Shown here one piece after another: positions 7,784-15,160 of a DNA stretch of 48,209 bases. The notes under the pieces were generated by a model that did not search any database, was not told where the DNA came from, and saw only the letters and a program-made list of their open reading frames with translations. Position 1 is the stretch's first letter. Each line of letters begins with the position of its first letter. Position numbers and translations under genes: made by a program. Source of the DNA: CAZGWJ01 sp964529445 (lineage in GTDB: Bacteria; Oederibacteriota; Muellerivitia; Muellerivitales; Muellerivitaceae); NCBI GenBank assembly GCA_964529445.1, contig CAZGWJ010000008.1, forward strand, positions 1 through 48,209, read 5' to 3'.

Positions 7784-7849
7784 GGTCATATCCAGGGAAG
7801 ATCATACCCAGTCGCACTTAGGGTCCTGGGGGATGACCCGCGGCGATCA

Positions 7850-7926
7850 TGGTGGCTGGGGGCGGACTCGAACCGCCGACACTGCGGGTATGAGCCGCAT
7901 GCTCTAACCAGCTGAGCTACCCAGCC
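7850..7926 (-). tRNA. tRNA with CAU anticodon (elongator Met most likely; Ile2 possible)
   Basis: A complete 77-nt cloverleaf with encoded CCA. The acceptor stem is GGCTGGG/CCCAGCC and the D stem GCTC/GAGC. The anticodon stem TGCGG/CCGCA encloses the loop CTCATAC (anticodon CAT), and the T stem GGCGG/CCGCC carries the loop TTCGAGT. G1-C72 pairing excludes the initiator, which is encoded separately at 26466-26542. A CAU tRNA can be elongator Met, or Ile2 whose C34 is modified by TilS. The overall sequence looks more like elongator Met, but proximity to tilS keeps Ile2 open. Confidence 0.93.
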
Positions 7927-7956
7927 ACGTCCGCCGACTTGCCAGTAAATAAAACA

Positions 7957-7974
7957 GCCGGGGGATTCCCCGGC
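7957..7974 (-). terminator. Intrinsic terminator after the cNMP-binding gene
   Basis: The minus strand reads a perfect 7-bp stem (GCCGGGG/CCCCGGC) with a 4-nt loop, followed by TGTTTTATTT. It lies between the stop of the cNMP-binding gene (8039) and the CAU tRNA. Confidence 0.75.
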
Positions 7975-8038
7975 CGGGCGGATGATGATGCCAGCGTTCG
8001 GTCCCCTTGTCAACCGAAGGGGCCGAAGGACCGCCTCG

Positions 8039-8473
8039 TCACTTGTTCTTGGCCTTCCTCTCGAAAAAGGCCTGGCGCAATTCCTGGGCGATCGCCGGGT
8101 TTTTCATCAGGATCTTGTCGAAATCGGATTTCTGCAGGACGAAGAGCTCCGAGACCTCCTCTGCCGTGATGGTCGCACTGCGAGGTTCGTTCGAAATGAG
8201 GGCCATCTCCCCGAAGAAATCGTCCCTCTTGAGTTCGGCCACCTTCACGGACCGGAAGCCCTTCTTCACGTGCACGGACACCTTGCCGGAAGCGATCAGG
8301 TAGAAGGAATCGCCCGGATCCCCCTGCTTGATGATCTGGTAACCCGGCTGGACCCGGATCATCCGCAAGTGCCCGATCAATTCGTCCAGCTCGGCCATCT
8401 TGAGCGACTGGAAAAAATAGGTCCCCTGCAGGACGGAACGGAGTCGTCCGAATATGGAATCATGGTCGGTCAT
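8039..8473 (-). CDS. Cyclic nucleotide-binding domain protein
   Basis: The 144-residue protein is essentially one cNMP-binding beta-roll: FFQSLKMAELDELIGHLRM, a 'qpGyqIikqGDpGdsfYlI.sGkv.V' strand set, then the phosphate-binding cassette FFGEMALISNEPRSATI, and a C-terminal helix. The cassette keeps the Gly-Glu and Arg residues usually needed for cAMP or cGMP binding. No DNA-binding helix-turn-helix, membrane span or enzymatic domain is attached, so it is probably a stand-alone sensor or adaptor. The start at 8473 has AGGGAG at good spacing. It is followed by an intrinsic terminator. Its partner is unknown, and no nucleotide cyclase is visible in the window. Confidence 0.88.
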   Translation of the reverse strand: MTDHDSIFGRLRSVLQGTYFFQSLKMAELDELIGHLRMIRVQPGYQIIKQGDPGDSFYLIASGKVSVHVKKGFRSVKVAELKRDDFFGEMALISNEPRSATITAEEVSELFVLQKSDFDKILMKNPAIAQELRQAFFERKAKNK

Positions 8474-8600
8474 GGCGGCTCCCTGTCGGCTGGGATGAAA
8501 CGACCCGTCGAGGACAAGTATATCGGGCTTTCACGGGATGCGGCAAGTGCCGCGATGGTTCGGGGAACGCCTTGGGGGGCGGTTTTTCGGGTAAGTCCCG

Positions 8601-10418
8601 TCAGCGCGGGGTCACGGGCTGTGCGATGGCCTTCACGCTCTCGCGCCCGCCGTTTGCCACGCTGGTAACGGCGAACAGATAGGTCCTGGGGCTCAGTTTC
8701 TGAAGGTCCACCCTCCGGGTCGTCACAGGCCGGGGGGTGAGAAGCCGGAAGGTCTGTCCGCCGTCGGTGGAGACGTACACGTTGTACGCATCCGCACCCG
8801 CCACGGGATCCCAGGACAGCTCCACGGACCCTTCCGCCACCGAGACGCGCAGTGGAACGGGGGGCAGGAGCGTCGTCACGGTGGGAACGAGCGCGACGAC
8901 CGCCGTCGGCGACGGCGTAGGCGTCGGCGCGACCGGCGCCACCCGGGCTTCCAGGGGAACGGACGGCCTGCTTTCCGATCCGTCCGGCGCCAGGGCCGTC
9001 ACCCGGAACCGGTAGGAGCGGTCGGGAACCAGCTTCTTCAGGGAGACCCTCGGCTCGGCCAGGGGACTCCCGTTGAGCTTCCGGATCACGGCATCCCGGT
9101 CGTCCAGGAGGTAGAGGTTGTAACCCTTGGCGTTCACGGAAGGTTCCCAGGAAAGGTCCAATCCCTCGCCGGTTGTCGCGACCTTGAGCCCGATGGGCAC
9201 CAGCTCCAGGTGGTCCATGGAACGGCCCGGGTCCGGCACGACGAACACCCGGGACATCCGGCTCTGCCGGCCGGCCGCCGTGACGGAGGTGACGCCCACC
9301 TCGTACTGCGTCCCGTTCTGAAGCTTCCTCAATTTCACGACCGTATCGGTCAGCGGCGTCCGGGTGAGCTGGCGGAAAGCCTCCCACCCGGGTTTCTTCA
9401 CGAAGAGATGATAACCCGTCACATCCTTCGTGAGGACCGGTTTCCACGTGACGAGGGCGCTCTTGTCGTAGGCCTCGACCGCCAGACGGGCCGGGGGGCG
9501 CAGACCGCGCCCCAATTCGTCCGGAGAGCCGAATCGGATCAGGGCCGAGAGGCGGTGCGTGGTTCCCAGGTCGCCATAGGGAAGGTAGGCGTAATCCACC
9601 TGGAAGACGTCCAGGTCCAGGCCGGCCCCGGCCGAAGGGTCGCGCCGATCGTGATCGCCCGCAAAGCCCCCCCGAAGGGCGAAGATCTGGTGGAACACGT
9701 ATTCGAGACCGCCGCCCGCGCAATAGGTCATGCTCGAGAACCGGACGGCCTGGTCCGCGGTCACGCGCAGGGCGTGTTCGGGCGTCTCGAGGAAGGTCCA
9801 GGCAAGACCCGCCTTGAGGAGCGAGGGAAGCTTCTCCTTGGAGGCGCCGAATCGAACGGGCGGCCCGAGGTGGGAACCCGCCAACCCGAGGGACCAACGC
9901 GGCCCCGGCCGCGCCATCACACCCGCGTCGAAGGACCACCCGGTGCCCTTCACGCCTCCCACGTCCCGCAGGAGGTATTTTCCGTCCACTCCGAAGGCGA
10001 AGGTGCGGGTCCCGTAGGCCGCGCCGAAGATCCCAGCGAGGTCGGAGAAGGACGCCGGCGGGGCCACGCCCATCGTGCTGTCGAAAGCGGGAGTGCCGAG
10101 GGTGATGATCCCGGCACCGAGGCCGATCTTTCCGCTCCCGGCGCGGATCGGAAGCGCGAAGGCGCCGTAGTTGTAGGCCATGTCCGCCAGGTGCTCCAGG
10201 CGGAGGTAGGAGGCCTCGGGCCGCCGCAGGAAGCCGAGCCCCGCGGGGTTCCAGGACAAGGCGTTGGCGTCCGAGGCCAGCGCGGTATAGGACTGGCCCA
10301 GCGCGGCCCCCCGGGCACCGGCCTCGATCGTGAGGAAGTCCGCCCCCGACGTGACCTGCTTGGCGGATGTCACGGATGCCATCCCCAATAACGACAGGAT
10401 AAGAATCCACGTCGTCAT
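8601..10418 (-). CDS. PorV/PorQ-like outer-membrane barrel fused to three FnIII domains
   Basis: The product has 605 residues. A signal peptide (MTTWILILSLLGMASVTSA) precedes an N-terminal half that resembles the PorV/PorQ/UPF0164 outer-membrane barrel family. It opens with GADFLTIEAGARGAALG and SDANALSWNPAGLGFL, then has alternating beta strands with Gly and aromatic residues up to about residue 300. Three fibronectin type III modules follow, with a Pro/Thr-rich linker (TPTPSPTAVV) before the last. In Bacteroidetes, PorV is an outer-membrane component of type IX secretion. The FnIII fusion is unusual. I chose the start at 10418 for the signal peptide; an ATG at 10487 would overlap the upstream stop as ATGA but would translate an intergenic repeat. 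It is the last gene of the surface operon. Confidence 0.75.
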   Translation of the reverse strand: MTTWILILSLLGMASVTSAKQVTSGADFLTIEAGARGAALGQSYTALASDANALSWNPAGLGFLRRPEASYLRLEHLADMAYNYGAFALPIRAGSGKIGLGAGIITLGTPAFDSTMGVAPPASFSDLAGIFGAAYGTRTFAFGVDGKYLLRDVGGVKGTGWSFDAGVMARPGPRWSLGLAGSHLGPPVRFGASKEKLPSLLKAGLAWTFLETPEHALRVTADQAVRFSSMTYCAGGGLEYVFHQIFALRGGFAGDHDRRDPSAGAGLDLDVFQVDYAYLPYGDLGTTHRLSALIRFGSPDELGRGLRPPARLAVEAYDKSALVTWKPVLTKDVTGYHLFVKKPGWEAFRQLTRTPLTDTVVKLRKLQNGTQYEVGVTSVTAAGRQSRMSRVFVVPDPGRSMDHLELVPIGLKVATTGEGLDLSWEPSVNAKGYNLYLLDDRDAVIRKLNGSPLAEPRVSLKKLVPDRSYRFRVTALAPDGSESRPSVPLEARVAPVAPTPTPSPTAVVALVPTVTTLLPPVPLRVSVAEGSVELSWDPVAGADAYNVYVSTDGGQTFRLLTPRPVTTRRVDLQKLSPRTYLFAVTSVANGGRESVKAIAQPVTPR

Positions 10419-10439
10419 CAATGATGTTCCCCGGAGAAA

Positions 10440-10480
10440 GGCCGTTCCTGGTGTCTTGGTGTCTTGGTGGTGAAGCCGTT
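10440..10480. repeat. Short GTGTCTTG tandem repeat (site B)
   Basis: Between the FnIII gene and the PorV-like gene, the plus strand reads GTGTCTTG twice in direct succession, then GTGGTGAA. On the minus strand this is an ACCAAGACACCAAGACACC type of repeat. It falls inside an N-terminal extension of the PorV-like ORF, which is a reason to prefer the downstream ATG at 10418. Confidence 0.5.
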
Positions 10481-10483
10481 GTT

Positions 10484-13400
10484 TCATCTCAGCACCGCCA
10501 CTTTAAGCACCCGATGCAACGGACCCGCCGTGATCTCGACCAGGTAGCCGCCGCTCGAAACAAGGCTCCCGAACCGGTCGCGCAAGTCCCATTCCGCGAC
10601 CTGGGCCTCGCCGGCCGGGGCCCTTCCGTAATGCACCTCCGCCACGAGATCGCCCCGGACGTTGTACAGGCGGATCCTCACGTCCGCCTCGACGGCCAGC
10701 TTGAAATGGATCCCCAATTTCTCGCCCGAGGAGGCCCGGATGAGGTTGGCGTCGAGGGCCGCCTGTCCCGATCCCACGGGCGGGATAGGCCGAGTCCTCA
10801 GGTCGGTCGCGGCTTCCGCCACGTTGGAATTGTCGCTTCGGGTCCCTGTTCCCTGCTCCACGGACCGGACCACGTAGTAGTAGGTCGCACCGGGCGTGAG
10901 CCCCGCGGAATCCTCGTAGGAGACGGAAGTGGGCGGAACCGAAGCGATCAGGACATCCCAAGGGCCGTCGGCCGAGGCCGACCGGTAGATTTCGATCGCG
11001 GAGAGCGTCTTGCCGAGGGTGACCGGTGCGGTCCAGGAAAGCCGGATGAGGGTCGTTCCGGCCGCCGTGGCCATGAGACCTGTGGGAGGGTTGACGTAGG
11101 CGATGTCGAACCCGGCCGAGACGGGGGCGGAAGGGGCTCCCTGGTGGGTTCCCGCGAAGGAGCCGCTGTTGTCCACGGCCGCGACCCGGTAATGGAGGGT
11201 CACCCCGTTGGAGGGGGTGTCATCCACGTACCAGCGCTGGGACGCCGCCACCGTGGCGGCGGCGCTGTAGGGTCCGATGGAAACGGGAGCGCTGGAAACG
11301 ATATAGAGGGAAACCGGCCGGGTCCCGGCCACAGAGGCGCTCCAATAGAGAAGGATCTGCTCGTCCCCGTTGCTGGCCACGACGGTCGCGGGGGCCTGGG
11401 GCGGCACCACGGGCATCTCCGAAACCGGTGCGGAAGCGGCACCGACATGACCCTGGTCGTCCACGGCGCGGACCACGTAATGATAGGTGGTCCCGTTGGT
11501 CCGTCCGACATCCTCGAAATTCGTCCCTGCCACCGTCGTCACCGGGACCGCGGTCGGAACGGGAGTCGAGATCTCGCGGAACAACTGGTAGGAGACCACG
11601 GGATAGGTGGTCGCCGTCACGGAGGACCAGGAGATGCTGACGGATCCGTTGCCCGGGATCGCGACCAGCCCGGCAGGGGTGTTGGGCATGCGGTAGGCCG
11701 TGACCGCCGCCGCGGGGGCTGACAACGTCACGCTCCCCGTCGCGTTCGCCACGGCCTGCACGAAATACTCGTAGGCAGCGCCATCGGACACCGAAGAGTC
11801 CAGGGTGGCGGGCGCGGAAGTCTCCCCCAGGAGGGAGAAGACGCCCGCCGGGAAGTCCCGGCGATAGACGAGGTAGCTCGTGACGCCCTCGGAGAGCGGA
11901 TTCGCGGCCCACGAGAGTGAGACGACGGCCGAGCCCGGGTTGGTGCCGGAGGCGGCGGTCGGGGCCGGGGGCGATGAGGGGGGCACGACGAGGGAAACGC
12001 TGTTGGAGGGCGTACTGCTCCCTCCCGCGTTCACGCCGGTCATCCGGTAGGTCATCCATTGGCCCCGGGGTTGCCCGGACAAGGTCACGGAGGAGGCGGT
12101 CCCCCCGGGGGTGGAGACCGGGGTGGGGCCGAAGGATCCCGCACCCTGGGCGCTGAAGATCTCGAAGCGGTCAAGCAGTTCCCCGGGCGGCTGGGTCCAG
12201 CTCAAGACCACACCGTCGGTGCCCGAGAGGGCGAGCGGAGCCAGGACCGGGGAACTGGGCGGAAGCATGGTCGAAGCCACGGGTGAGAAACCACCGGCCC
12301 CGCCGGGATTCAGGAATCGCACGTAGTAGTAGTAGGTCGTTCCCACCGTGAGTCCGACCGTATCGATATAGGGTCCCGAACTGGATGTACCCGCTGCGAT
12401 CGTCGTCGCCCCTGCCGTGGAAGCGACGGTGTTCCGGAGAATGTCGGCTCCCGTCGCGTTGCCCTCGGGCGTGCTCCAGGTCAAGGTCACGGCATGATCC
12501 GTGCCCGTCTGGGCTGAAAGCGAGGTCGGCGCCAGGGGCAACCGGGCGCCCGTCACCGGGGCAGAGGGATCGCTCTCGCCTCCCGTATTGAAGGAAGTCA
12601 CCGAGTATTCGTAGTCGACGCCCTGGAGGACCGCCGGATCGAGCCACCCGCCGGTCGAAGCCCCCGCGAGGTTCGTCACAGGCGCCCCGTCCCGGTACAC
12701 CCGGTATTGCGTAACGCCCTGGGAAAGCACCGGGTTCCAGGTGAGTGTGATGGAAGCGGCAAGTCCCGTGGCCGCCAGTCCGATGGGCGCGGAGGGTTTC
12801 ACGTAAACGGTGGCGGTGGAGGAGAGGTTCGAGGTGACCCCCGTCGAATCCACGGCACCGACGATGTAGGCGTAGAAATCGCCGAAGTTGATCGAGTCGT
12901 TGTCCGTGAGGGAAGCTGGCGCGGCGCCGACCACGGTCCAGGGAACCCCTCCCGTCGAAGGCGCGGCGCTTACGCCGCGATAGACGACATAGCCCGTTAC
13001 GGGATGAACATTGCCCGCGGGCGCGTTCCAGGAAAGGCCGATGGTGGTCGTGGCGGAGGAATAGGAACCGGAAAGCCCCGTCGGGGGCTGGCCCGGAGGA
13101 TATCCCTGGACCGGCAAGGAGGCCTGACTCTCGTGAATCCCGGCGGGATCGGAGCCCTGATGCACCGTATCCACGGCCCGGATGACGTAGAAGTAGCGGG
13201 TCCCGTCGGACACGGTGTTATCGACCCAGTTCGTGGTCGATGGCGTGGCGACCGGCGTCGGGCCGTAGGAACCGAGGGCCGTTCCCCGGTAGACCTCGTA
13301 ACCCGCCACCGGGAAATTCGACGGACCGGCCGTCACGGCGTTCCAGGCGAGGGACACGGCCCCCCCGGCGGAGAACGCGGAAGGCCCGGACGGGGCGGGC

Positions 13401-15142
13401 AGGTTCACATAAGCCGTCACGGGCCCCGTCGTGACGGGATCGGATTGTCCGGCCGGATTCTTCGCCACGACCTGGTACTCGTATTCCAGCATGTTCGTCA
13501 GGCCCGCATCCGTGTGGGTCGTGACGGTATTCGAGGTGAACTCCGCCACCACGCCCCAGGTGCCCGTCCCGGACGGCGTGCGCCGAGAAAGGACATAGCC
13601 GTCCGCGTTCTGGGTCGTGACCGGGGCCCAATCCACCTGGAAGGATCCCCCTGCCGCGTCGATGTCCAAAGGTTGCGTCCCGATGGAGGCAGGCGCGGAG
13701 GGACGGTTGAGGGTCCGGGTCCAGGCGCCCGTATCGACGAAGGTGAGATCCCCGCCCACGGTGTCGCGAACGTAGTCGAACGGGAAATCCCAGCGCTCCG
13801 CCGCCTCGCTGGTGGAAGGGTCGAACCTCAGGGTGACGGTGGCGGAAGTCCCCACGGCGATGGGGGAGGACAGCCAGTCGATGGTGACCCAACCGGGGGA
13901 CACCCCGGAGGGGGATCCGGAGGATGAGACGACGGCCCCGGATTTCAGGTCCACCCCCGACAGCGTCCAGGGAGTGCCCGCACCCCCGGGGTTGGCGGGG
14001 ATGAGGAATCGGGTCTCGCCGATGTCCTGGGTGGTCCGGTTCGTGATGAGGTAGCGAAGGGTGACCGCCTGGTTGACCAGGATGTCCCGTGGCTCGACCT
14101 CCCCCTGCACGGGAAGGACGTTCTCGTCCGAATAGGGGATGTGGACCGAAGAGGATTCGGCGCTGGTGGCGGCGCGGATTCTCAAGGAAGCCGCACCCGG
14201 CGAGATCCCCGTGTTCCAGACCCTCAGGATCACCTTCCCTCCCGTCATCCCGGTCTGCGTGTCGAGGGGAAGGAAAGCCCCGTTGAGAGCCGCATCCGAA
14301 CCGTAGTTCCCGTAGCTGGCGGAAGGATTGAAGACTCCGGTATAGACCGTGTCCTCGGTGGGCAGGGGGGCGCCGTAGTCCGACAGGTTCCCGTTGTAGT
14401 CGAGGATGACCTCGTATTGGATGACGGGCGATCCGCTCGTGCTGATGGACCAGAGGTCGGCCGACAGGTCGGCACCCCCGTAGGAATACCCGCCGATCAC
14501 GTCCGAGATGACGTATTGCAGGGGTGTTGCGGCCCCCGGGATGGGAACTTCCCGGACGGCGCCCACGGCCTCGGCCGAGGTCGTGGTCAGGCGGTCCACG
14601 AGCGGGAAAACGGCCGGGGTGTCGTTGTTGTCCGCGTCCACCGCCCAGTAACCCGTGAGGAACCCCGTCACCTGGTATTGTCCCATGAAGTTGCCGTCCG
14701 AGATGGAGGCGTGGCGGACGAGAAAGGATTCCCCGTCGGACCCCGTCTTGAAGGTCACGGCCGCCGTGAAGACCCCGGATCGGAACGTCACGGCGGCGCC
14801 GGATGCGGTGCCGGTGAAAGCGTTGCCCCACACGCCGATCTCGGCGCGGGGATCCGCCAAGGTGGGCTCGGGCTGGCCGAGCGTCGCGGGATCGTAGAGA
14901 CCCACGGTCACGGGATCGTTGAAATCGGTCAGCAGTTCGTTGGAGGCGTTCCGCGCCTCGATCCGGAAGGTCACGGGGTCGTCCACCCCGTAGAGGCCCG
15001 GGGCGGGATAATCCGTGAACACGAATCGGTCGCCCGGGGCAGACCGGGCAGAGGCGGTCAGGAGAAAGAACAGGACGGCGAAGAGGAGGATGCGTTGTAT
15101 GGATCTCAAGTCGAATTCCTCAAGTCGTCGGGTTCCGGCCAT
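10484..15142 (-). CDS. Giant secreted fibronectin type III protein with T9SS/FlgD-like C-terminal domain
   Basis: The 1552-residue protein has a signal peptide (RILLFAVLFFLLTASARSA), then about 450 residues of unrecognised beta-rich sequence. About ten FnIII modules follow from about residue 480 to 1450; they repeat the pattern 'P.gL.a....vtLsW......v.gY.vyRg' and 'Y.Y.V.av...g..s'. The last 90 residues form an Ig-like domain with VRIRLYNVRGDLV, WDLRDRFGSLVSSGGYLVEI and a terminal K-V-A-V-L-R. That layout matches FlgD Ig-like and T9SS type A sorting domains. A TTG at 15109, preceded by GAGGAA, is a strong alternative start that puts the signal peptide right at the N-terminus. It probably acts as an adhesin or scaffold, and sits 18 nt after the minor pilin genes. 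Confidence 0.82.
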   Translation of the reverse strand: MAGTRRLEEFDLRSIQRILLFAVLFFLLTASARSAPGDRFVFTDYPAPGLYGVDDPVTFRIEARNASNELLTDFNDPVTVGLYDPATLGQPEPTLADPRAEIGVWGNAFTGTASGAAVTFRSGVFTAAVTFKTGSDGESFLVRHASISDGNFMGQYQVTGFLTGYWAVDADNNDTPAVFPLVDRLTTTSAEAVGAVREVPIPGAATPLQYVISDVIGGYSYGGADLSADLWSISTSGSPVIQYEVILDYNGNLSDYGAPLPTEDTVYTGVFNPSASYGNYGSDAALNGAFLPLDTQTGMTGGKVILRVWNTGISPGAASLRIRAATSAESSSVHIPYSDENVLPVQGEVEPRDILVNQAVTLRYLITNRTTQDIGETRFLIPANPGGAGTPWTLSGVDLKSGAVVSSSGSPSGVSPGWVTIDWLSSPIAVGTSATVTLRFDPSTSEAAERWDFPFDYVRDTVGGDLTFVDTGAWTRTLNRPSAPASIGTQPLDIDAAGGSFQVDWAPVTTQNADGYVLSRRTPSGTGTWGVVAEFTSNTVTTHTDAGLTNMLEYEYQVVAKNPAGQSDPVTTGPVTAYVNLPAPSGPSAFSAGGAVSLAWNAVTAGPSNFPVAGYEVYRGTALGSYGPTPVATPSTTNWVDNTVSDGTRYFYVIRAVDTVHQGSDPAGIHESQASLPVQGYPPGQPPTGLSGSYSSATTTIGLSWNAPAGNVHPVTGYVVYRGVSAAPSTGGVPWTVVGAAPASLTDNDSINFGDFYAYIVGAVDSTGVTSNLSSTATVYVKPSAPIGLAATGLAASITLTWNPVLSQGVTQYRVYRDGAPVTNLAGASTGGWLDPAVLQGVDYEYSVTSFNTGGESDPSAPVTGARLPLAPTSLSAQTGTDHAVTLTWSTPEGNATGADILRNTVASTAGATTIAAGTSSSGPYIDTVGLTVGTTYYYYVRFLNPGGAGGFSPVASTMLPPSSPVLAPLALSGTDGVVLSWTQPPGELLDRFEIFSAQGAGSFGPTPVSTPGGTASSVTLSGQPRGQWMTYRMTGVNAGGSSTPSNSVSLVVPPSSPPAPTAASGTNPGSAVVSLSWAANPLSEGVTSYLVYRRDFPAGVFSLLGETSAPATLDSSVSDGAAYEYFVQAVANATGSVTLSAPAAAVTAYRMPNTPAGLVAIPGNGSVSISWSSVTATTYPVVSYQLFREISTPVPTAVPVTTVAGTNFEDVGRTNGTTYHYVVRAVDDQGHVGAASAPVSEMPVVPPQAPATVVASNGDEQILLYWSASVAGTRPVSLYIVSSAPVSIGPYSAAATVAASQRWYVDDTPSNGVTLHYRVAAVDNSGSFAGTHQGAPSAPVSAGFDIAYVNPPTGLMATAAGTTLIRLSWTAPVTLGKTLSAIEIYRSASADGPWDVLIASVPPTSVSYEDSAGLTPGATYYYVVRSVEQGTGTRSDNSNVAEAATDLRTRPIPPVGSGQAALDANLIRASSGEKLGIHFKLAVEADVRIRLYNVRGDLVAEVHYGRAPAGEAQVAEWDLRDRFGSLVSSGGYLVEITAGPLHRVLKVAVLR

Positions 15143-15160
15143 ACCGGGAGCATCCGCTCG

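Noticed and set aside
8470..10410. 646-codon minus-strand frame overlapping the PorV-like gene
   Set aside because: Out-of-frame shadow; Arg/Gly/Pro-rich, no motifs.
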